Shown: positions 28,309 through 64,000 of the stretch, in pieces
How the letters are laid out: each line of letters opens with the position of its first letter
Position numbering within the stretch: position 1 is the stretch's first letter
From: Centroberyx gerrardi
Lineage: Eukaryota; Chordata; Actinopteri; Beryciformes; Berycidae
Length of the DNA: 64,000 nucleotides
Assembly (NCBI RefSeq): GCF_048128805.1
Contig: NC_135998.1
Span: 11,567,156 to 11,631,155 of the forward strand
Reading direction: 5' to 3'
Notes under the pieces: generated by a model
What the model was told of the DNA's origin: nothing
What the model saw: only the letters and a program-made list of their open reading frames with translations
The model's database searches: none
Position numbers and translations under genes: made by a program

Positions 28309-28314
28309 TTTATT
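28309..28314 (-). terminator. ccdc74: candidate ccdc74 polyadenylation signal
   Basis: AATAAA on the minus strand, about 120 bp downstream of the ccdc74 stop codon. It is a well-placed signal for a short 3'UTR. Confidence 0.5.
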
Positions 28315-28435
28315 CCATAGGCCACATTCAGTCAGCTGGGAGTAAAGATTTTTTTTTTTGAAAGACCACGAAAAGCCGCAGTCCTGAGGTGGATGTAGCT
28401 GGTGCTGTGGTGCTGTGCTGTGGTATCTGACCCTG

Positions 28436-28562
28436 TCATTGCACTGTCCGTTTTACACGGCTTCTCTGCACAGCGTGGGTCCTCCTCTGTCTCTCTGCGA
28501 TGGTGGAGCTGAGTCTCTGTTTGAGAGCTGGGAGGATCACCCCGGCCTCAGAAGGTCCAGAC
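28436..28562 (-). CDS. ccdc74: ccdc74 coding exon 7 (C-terminus, stop)
   Basis: The acceptor is 'ctccctccccag'. The exon encodes SGPSEAGVILPALKQRL.. to ..KRTVQ and TGA (28436-28438). This is the most recognisable CCDC74 block. Confidence 0.93.
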
Positions 28563-31500
28563 CTGGGGAGGGAGACATGAGCGGATTTGATTGAGAGGCC
28601 CAGGATTTGCCTTTTTGACATGAGTGACACAGAGAAAAGCCTCTGTATTGGTTTAAGTGACAGTTTTCTAAATAATGCAGTCGGTTTTAGGCCGTTACTA
28701 CACTGCAACCAACTCTTGTGAGAAGTGGAATTACGGAGGTTTGACACATGGATACATACACTGCCCTCAAGTTTGGGGACACCTAGCTTTTGAAAATGTT
28801 AAGCATGTTTTCTTTGTCAGTAAGCTATACGTTAATCAAACACACTTTCTTCATGTGAACAGTTTTTCCATACGTTCCTCAGAGATGCTCTGCCATGAAA
28901 AACCTTCTCTTCATACCAAAGAAGACACTTTCATGAACATGTAACATGAAGCTGAATGTTGAATAAATCCATCCAAAGTATGAGTAAATAGCTATTTAAA
29001 GCATTACAGGTATTTTTTTCCTTACCTCTTAATTAAAAAATAACAGAGAAAATCAAATAGCACTTTGAAAATATAGAAAAGGCAAGGTGTCCCTTTTGAC
29101 AGGCAGTGTAAATATAATTCAGGCAACAGGACAGAAGACATATTGTGTATGAAATCACTCGGCACAGCAGGGAAGGACCGGCACTATACATACGTTTTCT
29201 TCGGAAGCGTTTGAAGAGCAAGCTGGGGAAACCTCTCTGCCTCTGGGGCTTTTCTGAAAAGGACAGAAATTGAATACTGTATCTGCAACTGCACTAGTTT
29301 CTCAGTGGATGGGTTGGTGGGGATGAAAATGGTTAATGTTCTCCATCACTTTACCGGGCGCCATCAGCGAGGTAGGCCTTGGTCAGAATGTAGTTTTCTG
29401 GGGTGATTTTCTTGCTGAACACAATGTCTCTCAGCACTGCCTTCACGCGTACAATCTAGATGACACACAATTGATATTACAGCAATCACTATCATGGGAG
29501 GACTTTCACTCATAAAAGATTCATTTCCACAAACAACGCCAAGTGGTTGCCTTCTGCCTCATAGTGTCTGAGGATGGGTACTTTACCTCTTGAGATTGCA
29601 TGCTGTTAGCGTTGTAGAGCTGCCGGATGATGACCTCACACTCCTGCAGGGTGGGGGCGCGGGGGGGACGGGTGGGACTGCTGTGGATCCGCAGGGGCTG
29701 TAGTGAGGTGATGAGCCCCCCCCTCAGCTCTGGGCCAGGATCCTGCCTGGAAGAATCCAGCATTTCGCTGCATTCGCTGAAACACACAAACTATTGTTTA
29801 TGTCTGTTCTGGCTGTTACGCCGAGCTGCTGTACCTATGGGTTGAGACTGAAAACCAGCCATTAGCTTATTTTATAGACTAGACAAGACTAGAAATATGT
29901 GTTTTTATGAGATTGGGTCCAGAGTTTAGAGGATAAAGTTCTCACTGGAGTCATAAGAGTAAGTTCAAGAACTCAGGCTGTAACCATGAGAAACCAAAGT
30001 TCATTAATTTTCTCCGATACACAAAACGTTGGCCACAGTTGCCTTGTTTGTCAGCACAGAATTGGACTGCAGTAGAAAGTTTGGGTGACATATGCTGTGC
30101 CTTTCACTGAAGCAATCAACCAGCTCAAATCGTTTGCTGGACAGTCAGTTTGTTTCAGGTTTGTTTATTTTATACAGCCCTTTATCAGATGCATGTCTCA
30201 AAGGACTTTACAGAGAATGAGGCTAACTAGATCTAACTGATCCACAATCAACCATAGAGCCGAATAATATAGGACAAACATAAGGAAGCAGAACAAAGCA
30301 CAAGACACACAGTAGCCTGATGATGTGGTTGCTGGAAGCCTGAGCACAGAGTAGGAGTTGGCTGGAGAGAGAATCACCTGGGTGTCTGGTCCTGTGAGGG
30401 CCGTGTGTCCTGCAGAGGCTGCTCCAGGTAAATCCCTGCACGGGCTTCACTTCCCTGAGTGGGCGGTCTAATGCCCCGTCGACTGTGTGTTGGTACTACA
30501 AGGAGGACACCAGATGTAGACAGAAATTGTTAAATGACGTGCTCCAAAAATACTTTTTGGCAGACACATAATGTGCTTAGAATGAAACAGTAAGCTGGAA
30601 CATAGCCTTCCTGTTCTGCCCAGATCTTGACCTAAGCCCAACAGTGATGCCTTTGAATGATCCTGATTCCCGATCCTGCAAGAACAGCGCATGTCCCAAA
30701 TCATGCATAGCAAAGCCCAGCAATAACAACAATAAATTACAGCTTACCTTTTCTACTTGACTTTGGGGGATCCATTATCAGCTTATACTGCAACTCTGCA
30801 ACATCAAAATCAAGAGAATATTAATGCATAGCACTGGAGGGAGGCACACAAGAGGTGGCCCCTATTCCATGGTAACACAGTCCCAGTAAACAACCCATGT
30901 ATGCATGAGGGCCTGACTGCTGTGATGGTGCGAAGACAGACGACCCACGTGATTCTTCTTAACAGGACTAAGGAATCTCTTGGCGGGTGGTCAGAAGCGG
31001 AGGTTATATGGAGCAGCCAGTGGCCCGTTCGGTGAAGTGATACCGGATCTCTGCTCGCCTCCCACAGAGAAACCACTCACCATCCATTTTCCTCAGTCAA
31101 AACTCTGGAGTTGCTATGCAACCACTGGGCCTAGATTGAGTGTCTCACTTTTCAGCACTTTATCATCAGTCAGTCAGGCCTTTGTGACTGTGTCATTAAC
31201 TTGGATTCATTATATAAATGGAAAATAGTGATATGGATTCAGAGAAATCACTCCACTAAGATCAAAGTTGCCCTCTTGTGCCATGTCTAACTGATCTACA
31301 TATTAGCTTATTCCTTGGTGAAACAGAATATTGATCCCTAAGCAAAGCTATGCTCTACTACAGTACATATTGGAAATCCAACGGTGAAATCTGTGGACAC
31401 CACATCTTCAATCTTCTTGGATCATAAAAGTCAAAAGGACTAATTTTGTCAACCATCTAAGCAGCAGAAATAGTTTCATTGGCCTCTAGTTAAATGATAA

Positions 31501-31959
31501 CGAAATATGAATCTAACATTTATGACAAAGTTATCCAAAATTACTTAAATAGATCAACTGAACTTTAACAAAGTTATAGTGTTCCTAAATGGAGAGACAT
31601 TTCAAGTCTATTTATTCAACACTGATTTCTTCACCTTTATTCTCCCGTCTGAGCTCGTCTATTTCAGCATGGAGCTTCTCCAGAGTATCCTTGTGTTGCT
31701 GCTGCAAGAACTGGATATTCCTCCGGAGCGATGCGACGCGGGTGTCCATGTCGCCGTGACAGGACACCTCCTCTCCCCCGCCTCTCACGGCTCCTCTGTC
31801 CGCAAGTGGAGCGACAGGCAGCGGCTGCAGGTGGTTGGCCGGTAAAGGTCGTGGAGCGCAGGGCTTGTCAAGACACCCAACTCTGGACCATTGTGGCAAA
31901 TTTCGCACCGGTGGAAGATTACGACTTGACATTGCTCTGCTCAATAGTGACTGGTTCAT
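28436..31959 (-). CDS. ccdc74: ccdc74, coiled-coil protein (whole coding span, 7 exons)
   Basis: Seven exons join in frame (325+48+118+190+101+60+127 nt = 969 nt) into a complete 322-residue protein; human CCDC74A has 378. The N-terminal part is proline-rich. A coiled coil spans about 73-115 (RNIQFLQQQHKDTLEKLHAE, then RRENKELQYKLIMD), the CCDC74 signature. A second conserved block reads LQECEVIIRQLYNANSMQSQ. The C-terminus VILPALKQ..STIAERQRR..VQRSR matches the end of human CCDC74A/B. CCDC92, which has a similar NILFLQ..H coiled coil, was excluded by these later blocks. The family has no catalytic domain; human CCDC74A has been reported at the mitotic spindle. A perfect RFX X-box lies about 300 bp upstream, which suggests cilium-linked control. 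The first ATG (31957-31959) was taken as start; a second in-frame ATG follows at 31930-31932. It shares its strand with crkl and ulk1. Confidence 0.93.
28759..29108. mobile_element. Tc1/mariner-like MITE
   Basis: Left end CACTGCCCTCAAGTTTGGGGACAC and right end GTGTCCCTTTTGACAGGCAGTG (read as inverted repeats), flanked by TA on both sides (28757-28758, 29109-29110). TA is the Tc1/mariner target. At 350 bp without a transposase it is non-autonomous. It occupies most of the last ccdc74 intron (28563-29193). Confidence 0.85.
29194..29253 (-). CDS. ccdc74: ccdc74 coding exon 6
   Basis: 60 nt between the acceptor 'tgtccttttcag' and the donor GTATGT. It encodes KAPEAERFPQLALQTLPKK, in frame with both neighbours. 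Confidence 0.85.
29355..29455 (-). CDS. ccdc74: ccdc74 coding exon 5
   Basis: 101 nt between 'gtcatctag' and the donor GTAAAG. It encodes IVRVKAVLRDIVFSKK and ITPENYILTKAYLADGA in phase with exon 4. Confidence 0.88.
29587..29776 (-). CDS. ccdc74: ccdc74 coding exon 4
   Basis: 190 nt between 'tgtgtttcag' and the donor GTAAAG. It contains the conserved LQECEVIIRQLYNANSMQSQ block; the human counterpart has LRQCEVLIRELWNTN. Confidence 0.92.
30378..30495 (-). CDS. ccdc74: ccdc74 coding exon 3
   Basis: 118 nt between 'cctccttgtag' and the donor GTGATT. It encodes a low-conservation linker (PTHSRRGIRPPTQGSE...). It is supported by phase agreement on both sides and by good splice sites rather than by strong homology. 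Confidence 0.75.
30748..30795 (-). CDS. ccdc74: ccdc74 coding exon 2
   Basis: 48 nt between 'gatgttgcag' and the donor GTAAGC. It encodes LQYKLIMDPPKSSRK, which continues the coiled coil; human CCDC74A has DLHYKLIMNQ at this place. Confidence 0.92.
31635..31959 (-). CDS. ccdc74: ccdc74 coding exon 1
   Basis: ATG at 31957-31959; the donor GTGAAG follows AATAAAG. 108 codons plus one base. A proline-rich N-terminus is followed by the start of the coiled coil. Later in-frame ATGs (31930-31932 and before the coiled coil) are alternatives. Confidence 0.88.
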
Positions 31960-32300
31960 CCAGCCATACCAGCCTGCCTTGTTGCTAACGTTAGCAAGGC
32001 GCCTACGACTTGTTGCTAAAGACAGCTAACGTTCTTAGCATCACCTGAAACGACCAACTTCGGTAACACTGCGGTAGATTGTGCAATATTTATGAATCGT
32101 CTTACCATTAACGTTACATGTTCCAGTGTGGGTAGGTTATATTGTTAATCGGCTACAACAACAACAACAACAACCTAAAGTCTTTAGTCAACGTTAGCAG
32201 TTAAAGAGCTTGCTAGCAGAGTTATTTTTGCCTCTGACATGCGCTCCAGTCACACACAACGTTGCCATGGCAACGACCTGTCATGTTTGAGCACGTACAA
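31960..32300 (-). promoter_or_regulatory. ccdc74: ccdc74 upstream region
   Basis: Presumed 5'UTR and promoter. It carries several AACGTTA/GCTAACG motifs (for example 31987-31993, 32025-32031, 32109-32115, 32190-32196), a short (ACA)n run near 32157-32173, and the X-box listed separately. No TATA box is evident. Confidence 0.5.
32261..32274. promoter_or_regulatory. perfect RFX X-box (GTTGCCATGGCAAC)
   Basis: A 14-bp exact palindrome (16 bp with the flanking C and G) equal to the consensus bound by RFX transcription factors. It sits about 300 bp upstream of the ccdc74 start codon. RFX2/RFX3 with FOXJ1 drive ciliary genes in vertebrates. Binding itself is inferred. Confidence 0.7.
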
Positions 32301-32887
32301 AGAGCTTAGCAACCAAGATAGTCCACATCCTGTTGCCGCCTCTTGTCTGCTCGACTGGAAATCATTTCGCACATGCGTACAACTAATGAATAACCTTTTA
32401 ATTTATCCAAGACGAACCTTTTATGAATATTCATTATTGACATCTGTACTATATTGACACTAAGACTGAAGAACAACGTTTATGTACTCTGTGCGATTTG
32501 GGTGTTATTGAGGATAAATTTCATTTTGTTTTTATAGTACAAGGTATAGTGAGTGACCTGAGAAATTCTTTGTTTGAAAAAAATGCAAGAGAAAAAATAT
32601 GATTTATTCTGGTCTTGTGAAGTATGTAAAATGGCCAAAAAAAGAAGTGGTCCAGAGGAAAGACAATAGCGACAGCCAATGATGCTCACCTTAAGCATTA
32701 TTGCATTATTGCAAGTAGCATAACCTCTTCTGTCAGAAATGCATTAATTAGATGATCGTCTTCAAGTCCCAGACATCCATTTTAATTGGTCTTACAAAGT
32801 TAAAGTTAAAACTGGAAATTTCCCATCAACTGAGGTGACGCAACAGCAGCAATAACCAACCGAAGACAAGCTGCCTTTGCTTTCATT

Positions 32888-32893
32888 TTTATT
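32888..32893 (-). terminator. ulk1: candidate ulk1 polyadenylation signal
   Basis: The only canonical minus-strand AATAAA I found between the ulk1 stop codon (36409) and the ccdc74 promoter. It implies a 3.5 kb 3'UTR; a non-canonical signal nearer the stop is possible. Confidence 0.3.
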
Positions 32894-33279
32894 CATGTTG
32901 AAACTCTCAAACAGTAAAGGTTACATCACACAGAGACATTGAGATAGTGTGTCTTTCATACATAGGGGGCCATTAAAATGCCTTTGCAATAGTAATAGAC
33001 AGTATGGAAGATCAGCAGAAGGCCTATTCTTTGGAAAGGTGTATGTTGTATGGGAATATTCTCTCCATGCTTGCAAGTGTCATATGTACAATAAGAGCAA
33101 TAACTTAATTTACAATATTTACAGAGTGATACAGAGACAGTAAGGTGAAAACGCAAACTTGACAAACACTCAGGTATGTTCTTGGCAAACAAACAAAAAT
33201 GAATTTGTGGATTATATTGTGGGAGTGCACATAACGCTGTATGTTCATAATGGTTACACTTCCTGATCTTTTTAATGTG

Positions 33280-33455
33280 ATGCTTTATCGACCCCAGGAT
33301 CAGCTACAGAGCGGCACCCCCTAGGCGCTGGTAGGGATTCGGTGTCTTGCTCAAGGACACTTCAGCAGGGTGGATGCTTGCCAACACGGGGGATTGAACC
33401 CGGGTCTTCCAGTTGAAGGACAGCCTCCCAACTCACTGCTCCACCCTGCCGCCAG
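33280..33455 (-). repeat. tRNA-derived SINE copy
   Basis: On the minus strand: 'gggtggagcagtgagttggg' (box-A region), 'cccgggttcaatccccc' (box B), and 'gtccttgagcaagacaccga'. It is better preserved than its relative at 1592-1775. Confidence 0.8.
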
Positions 33456-33676
33456 TCCTGCTCCTGTAATCTACTGATTGACTGCACAGTTTTCTTTATG
33501 GCGCTTTTGACTCCTACCCATTATAATCATCATTGACATGACTGATAGTAATGATTGTAAGGAACAATGAAAAAAAAAAAGTGTCACATGCATCAGCTTA
33601 AAAAGGTCAGAGGTCATCACTGTTTGCTACCTGCCTCTCTTGAGGCATTCCCGCTATATACTGAACGATCAGTAGG

Positions 33677-33779
<103 letters not shown>

Positions 33780-36408
33780 GGGGCATGTGGATCAATTGAT
33801 ATTAGGAATGTACACACAAACGTAATATATACATACAGAATGCTCTACGTAAAGCAATATCTAAACAAAACTTAACTTCAGAGTGAGATGTCTCTCTGAT
33901 GACAGAAAAAAAGGCCACAAAGCACTCATAAAGCAAATGAACATAGATTCAGAGAAATCTTCACTGTAGAAAATTTAACTTTCCCCCCCATTCTGATCTG
34001 TCAACAATGCTACTATACTGGCTTCTTATTCTCTGTTTGGACCATCTTCTGCCCTGACCGCATATCAACGCCGTGCCTTACTCTCAAAAAACATGCACAC
34101 ATTCACCATCTTAATTTGGTTAAAAAGGCAGAGGATAGGTTCAATATACAACTGCCCTTATTCTGTAGGAGAGAGGATGAACGGACACCTCAGGGAAAAG
34201 AAAGTAGTACTGGATCCTACGGTGGGTTACACCAGAGTAATCCTTGATTTTCAGTAAATGTTTTTAGTTACGCGTGTAAAAATCAGACCCTGGCCAGGGT
34301 AAACTGCTGGCAAAATCAGGTATTGCCATCTGGTTACATAGCAGTTTCTTTAGGTCTGTGCACTGAACAAATCTCAATGTCAATACTTCATACAACACTG
34401 TTTCACACATGCATACTGTGCTTCTCTTTGAAAGCAGCCTAAGTAGAAGTTGACCCTATCCACTGGTCCGCCTTTCAGGTTAATGTCAAGGCTCAGGAGT
34501 GAGGGGGGGAGTAATGGGATCCGTTTGGGATTTGTGGTTAGGGTCAATATCTACAAAACACAAATATCTCAGGCAAAGTATATTTTCAACTACCACTCCA
34601 AATCAACACAAGTTGCTTTTCAAAATCCAATACAATCATCACATGACTGGCTACTCTGAAATGAAACACAACACAATCAATACAACGCAAATATGTTTTT
34701 TGTTTTTTTTCAGTGTAAAAATGTCCATTTTTTCCTCCTCCTCAAAGACGCCTTTCAAGGGTTTCATAGCTTATACCATTTCTTTGTCAACAGTCTCACA
34801 CCAAGCATACATCATCTTTTGACAGCGACTCAAACACAGCTAAAGCTGCACTAAAATTAAGGAAATAAAAATCTCTAAATAACCTATTCTGTCTAAATAT
34901 CTACAAAAAAATGGACATGTTCAGCATGTTCCACTCAAGATCGTTCTGTACAGTACTTCAACAGTGCAATAACACCTATATTCAGGCATTAGCCCTGGGA
35001 TCAGCCTAGATCTTAGCTAACTAACATTTAGGCTAATATTTAGGCTGCTTCTCTCCTGTCGAACAGCCCTACATTCAAAATTGATTATACTTGCTATACT
35101 CCAACATCGTAGATGGTCTGAATATAAAAAGATAAAACTATGGAATCTTGTGATGAGATATCAGCAACAGTAGAGCCCAGGCTACTTACTGATCTGATAA
35201 ACAGAACCCAGTTCAACTGCAGCATTTTTCCTGGAATCCTTTAACATGATTGTGATCACGGATACTGACAAACCAATTTCAAATTGAATTAAAAGCTGTA
35301 CTCTGCATTCAACAGTTCTTGCTGTTCCTGCAACCTGACAGCCAGGTGAAACACTTTGGTCAATGTTCTCTGGACCCGTTGCCTGTCTGTTACTGCTTAA
35401 CCTGCCACTATTCAGAAAACAAAACCCTGTCAGAGACGGCACAGCAGAGTCCACGACACACTCCTGTTTCTATAGTCATGCCCCAGAGGGGGGCATGGTC
35501 ATTGATATGGCAAATATAGCATCAATAAAGTGTCAAAAAGAGGGATGCATGAGGGGAATTTCTTCCACAACAGCACCTTTACACAACTTGAATCTCAAAT
35601 GAAAACGTAACAATAAACCAAACTCAAATAATTTGTTTTAGTAATTTTGGCCACAAATTTATATTAGTGCTTGTATGCGCTTGCGGTCACCTAGCAGTCC
35701 TATGAATACTTCCCTTCAGCAAAGCAAATAACAATTCAATTCAAATCAGAGAAAACTACACCCATGAATATGGCGAAGCAAACAAGCGGTTTAAGACAGA
35801 TATTTGATGAGAATGATACCTGGCAACTCCAAGACGATTCCTGGTCTTCATCAGCACACTTCCTCATGTAGGTGTACAGTAGATACTTGGTTCCCCAGCT
35901 ACTGATCTTAATAAAGGGGTAACATTTTGTCTGTTATTGTGAATGCTTAGCATCTATATTTGTCCATCTTTAAATGCTATGTGTTTATGTTTATGTATGT
36001 GTATCTGACTACTTGGCTATGATTGCTCCTGGAGGCGTTACCCATAGCGAGGGAATCTTTGCAAAACTCCTTGGCGAAAAATACCATTTCCAGTGCCAGG
36101 AGCCGGGTCCTCTCACACATAGAAAAGAAAGCAGACATTCTTTCACAGCAGAAATACTGCATGTCCAGCACTGGTCCACGTTAAGTGTTGGGGAAGTCTC
36201 AGCCACTGTCCAAGTCCAAAACTCCAGATAGATGGCAGACCCCTCACACAGTACAAATCCTGGAGGTTGACTGACGTCTAAGTGAAAATCAAAGCGTTGT
36301 GTGTTGGAGATCACGAGGAGCTGTGGGGTGGAGGTTTGGTTCACTGGGGCTGAGCAGGGTGCAAATGACTGACATCATAGCATCATTTCAGGCAGCAGCG
36401 TAGGACCT

Positions 36409-61174
<24,766 letters not shown>

Positions 61175-64000
61175 CTAGAGGAGACGGGGTGGGGGAGGGG
61201 GTGGGGGGAAAACAAACACATGTCAGTGACAGACAAAGGGAGGAAGAGGTGACACTCGCGCTCACTGATCATGTTATTGCAAACAGAAGCTAAGATGATC
61301 ACTCAGAATGGAAAAGTGAAATAAAAAATGTGCCTAAATGGTCTCAGTACATTTAAGGACTAATTGTTATGACACATAACGCCTTGTCTTGTCAACTATT
61401 CTGTTCACAAGCAGGCAGACAGACAGACAAACAGACAGATTAATGCTTCCCACTGGTACCGCCGGTGCTGATCAAACATTATACGAACTTTGCAGCAGTA
61501 CAACTGGATCCATCCCAGACTCATGGATCATCGGGTTTTTGAGTGAACATGTGACCTAATGTATGGTCCGAGCAATCTGGCGTGCGTAATATGCATGCGA
61601 GCAATAAAAAAAGCATGTGTGTCGTCAATGAGAGCTAAATGAAAATAAGCTAATGCCCTATGTTAATACTGAGCCATCTGCAATTTGGGTATTTCAAAGT
61701 GCTTGGCTCAGCTGTCAATGGCATTACCAAAACAAAGAGGGGAGTTCATTGAGAGAGCAAGAGAGGGGGAGGGAGAACCAGAGAGAGAGAGAGAAGTAGT
61801 TGACTATCTAAAACAAAAATTCATTATCTTCCAAAACAACACTAACAAACGATCAATAGCCATTCATCCACTAACAACTTTTGCACAGAATTCAGAATTC
61901 CAGCAACTCTACTCTCATCTACTTCCCCCCTCTACTTTGTACTCCTCTCTCTCACAGACAACCTGTCTGCAGCACAAGTCTTGGAAAAACATTGTGCGGC
62001 CCACTTGGAAAGGCCCTCTTATCACATGGCAACAGAATGACTGTGGTCTCGCTCTCTCTTTATCTCACGGTCTCTTTGAATTAACCAATCAGTGGCCAGA
62101 ATGCTGTCAATAATACAGATGAGTCAGCGCTTTTGAAGTTGGTTGTTGAAGATGGACAGAAACCAACCAACCGGTGTCAGTCAGAGAGCCAGCCATCTGG
62201 TTTTGCTTGGCTGTCTTTTCTTTGTATTCATACAGCGGTGATGCCGCACCACAGCAAGGAAACAGCCACCACTGCTCCAGAAAATGTGGAAAGAAGTTCA
62301 GTCCTACTGTTAAGATTTTTCATGATAAAGGTTATCATAGAAGGTTTTAGCACTAAAACCAAAACTGGGACCAAAACAAATGGGACCGGAGTGGAACCAA
62401 AACTAAAATTACCCCCAGGCACTACTGCCACATAAAATTACAGAGTGAACACTGGGTCACTTTTGCAGGGCCAAATATTTCCTGGCTCTCTAATGGTGGA
62501 ATGTCCTTTCCACCCCAGTAAGGACTACACACACACACACACTCCACATCTTTCTGTGAGCTGAAAACTCATCTCTTCACAAAACACCTCATGTCACCAT
62601 CTCCCCTAACTTCCTCGTCTGAACCTGATCTTGCTCTCATCTTGTTGAAAAGATTTTTAAAAAATGTTGTCATACATCTATTGTTTTGGTGCTGTGACTT
62701 ACACCCATCCTCTCCTTACTAGTCGTTGCTTGTAACATTGGCAATCAAAGAAATTAAGATTATTCCTCTGTTAAACTCATTTTAAGAGCATCTGGATAAG
62801 AGCATCAGCTAAAACCTAAAGATAAAATGTAAAATGCATTTCTCTGGTGTCTGATTGATATTTGGTTTTGGTTTCAGTTTTCCTAGCCTGATAGCAGGCT
62901 GGTAGAATCCCCCATTTACAACATCAACACTGTCAACAAGCCTTCATCAACAAGTTTGTAATCTTAAAGCCCAGCTAGGCCGAGGCAAGATGCCCAGAGA
63001 GAGGTGTCCCTGCCAGTCGGTACAATGATAAGGGAGTGGAGTATTTTTGACTCCTGCAGGGACTGAAGAATGTTAACTGGTTGCAAATTCCCTCCCTCGA
63101 GAAACTACTAATGAGGTGCTCTTGAGCAAGGCACTTAACCCCTATTTGTACCGGTAGAGTTGCTCAGTGGCTAAGAGTAGAGCACTGTGGCTGTGCTGGC
63201 ATGTCTGATTGGCTAGCAGTGCTCAGCAGATGCTCGTTGGAAGCATTGGTCATAGCTACTCCTGTTGCTTATGCTTATGTTTAAACATTTTTAATTTTTA
63301 GTGCTCTGCCCTTTGAGCATTAAAACCTTTAACCAATATTTTTATTTATATTTGTCAGACGAATATGAGCCTAGCCGTACTCTTGTTTGCATGATGACTA
63401 ACAAATCTTTCTGACAACAGAGACCTACAGCAGAGTCCTACTAGTCCGCCAAGTCACTGAAAATGCCACCCTTCAACAGCAATTTCCTATTATAACTGAA
63501 TATAGCCTAAAAAAAGAGTAGTAAAGCAGGAGGTAAGAGAGGAAAAAGAGAAAGGACAGGATCGGCTGGCGGACTGCTGATGGTGATTTAATGTTAGTGA
63601 CCTACAACAGGAATCAATGTCTGTATCCTTTCAGGCACAAATCACCTCAACCCATGGGTAGACAGGACAACAACATCCCTCCCTGGTCATCATATAATAC
63701 AGCTGAGGGGTCAAAGGGTAGAGAATGAAAGGTCAACTCAAGCCCATAAAACATCTGTCTCTCTGGGTCTGGCTATTAAACTTAGGGCATCTGCTGTGAC
63801 CTGGTTATAACTGCCAGTCTTCTTTGTTTGTCTTCTCATCTATGATCACCTATGCAAAAAGCAAAAATGTGCTCCATGTTCTCAAAGGTGCAGCTTCTTA
63901 TGGGGTAAAATTTAAATGCCTAGCATTATAGCATCGACACTCTAGGCAAAGTGGGACCAGAAGTGCATCACATATCCATGAGGGGCCAATCTTGATTTGT
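61175..64000 (-). other. ulk1: ulk1 intron, continuing beyond window
   Basis: No kinase N-lobe exon is recognisable here, so the intron is at least 2.8 kb. It holds short G-rich and GA-rich runs (61180-61210, 61745-61795), a SINE-tail-like segment (63105-63345) and otherwise unremarkable AT-rich sequence. Confidence 0.6.
63105..63345 (+). repeat. SINE-like repeat fragment
   Basis: Contains 'gctcttgagcaaggcacttaaccc' (a SINE body motif) followed by the segment shared with 6185-6355 (gctagcagtgct .. gctactcctg .. tgagcattaaaacc). Confidence 0.55.

Noticed and set aside
28436..31959. CCDC92 as identity of the coiled-coil gene
   Set aside because: The NIxFLQxxH..TLxxLHxEI motif occurs in both families, but the ECEVIIRQL block and the ILPALKQ..AERQRR end are specific to CCDC74.
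33300..33460. A functional tRNA gene, from the box-A and box-B sequences
   Set aside because: The sequence does not fold into a cloverleaf and continues into a SINE body shared with other copies; the same holds at 1592, 18240 and 45022.

Overview
This is a stretch of animal nuclear genome, almost certainly from a ray-finned (teleost) fish. Three vertebrate genes with canonical GT-AG introns can be read, and they sit in AT-rich DNA. That DNA is full of dinucleotide microsatellites, tRNA-derived SINEs, Tc1-like and hAT-like miniature elements and a decayed CR1/L2/Rex1-type LINE, a mixture typical of teleosts. No bacterial or viral genome organisation is present. The species cannot be named from the sequence.

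All three genes lie on the minus strand. From right to left (the direction of transcription) they are: (1) ulk1, the autophagy-initiating Ser/Thr kinase, 24 coding exons from 61174 down to the stop at 36409. It enters the window already inside the kinase N-lobe, so its 5' exons lie beyond 64000. (2) ccdc74, 7 coding exons from 31959 to 28436, a complete 322-codon reading frame. (3) crkl, the SH2-SH3-SH3 adaptor, 3 coding exons from 21528 to 7442, a complete 304-codon frame with a 12.2 kb second intron. For each gene I joined exons by hand; every junction keeps the reading frame and matches the family sequence across the splice, so the exon models are the strongest part of this annotation.

Layout: 1-5100 is repeat-rich flank with GA and CA/TC microsatellites, a SINE, an intact hAT-type MITE and one unexplained possible exon on the plus strand. 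5100-7441 is probably crkl 3'UTR. 7442-21528 is crkl, with a hAT transposase remnant and a SINE in intron 2. 21529-22600 is crkl 5'UTR and a GC-rich promoter. 22600-28400 is intergenic and repeat-derived. 28436-31959 is ccdc74, with a Tc1-like MITE in its last intron and a perfect RFX X-box about 300 bp upstream of the start codon. 32900-36408 is probably ulk1 3'UTR. 36409-64000 is ulk1, whose introns hold the LINE, SINEs, two foldback MITEs, a second Tc1-like MITE, a CGGBP1/hAT-like zinc-finger remnant and several microsatellites lying against splice sites.

The three genes are not one pathway: Crkl relays tyrosine-kinase signals, Ulk1 starts autophagy downstream of AMPK/mTORC1, and Ccdc74 is a coiled-coil protein reported at the spindle and microtubules. 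I did not find a previously undescribed biological system. The items most worth a second look are the X-box, the splice-adjacent microsatellites and foldback elements in ulk1, and the orphan exon-like segment near 5 kb.
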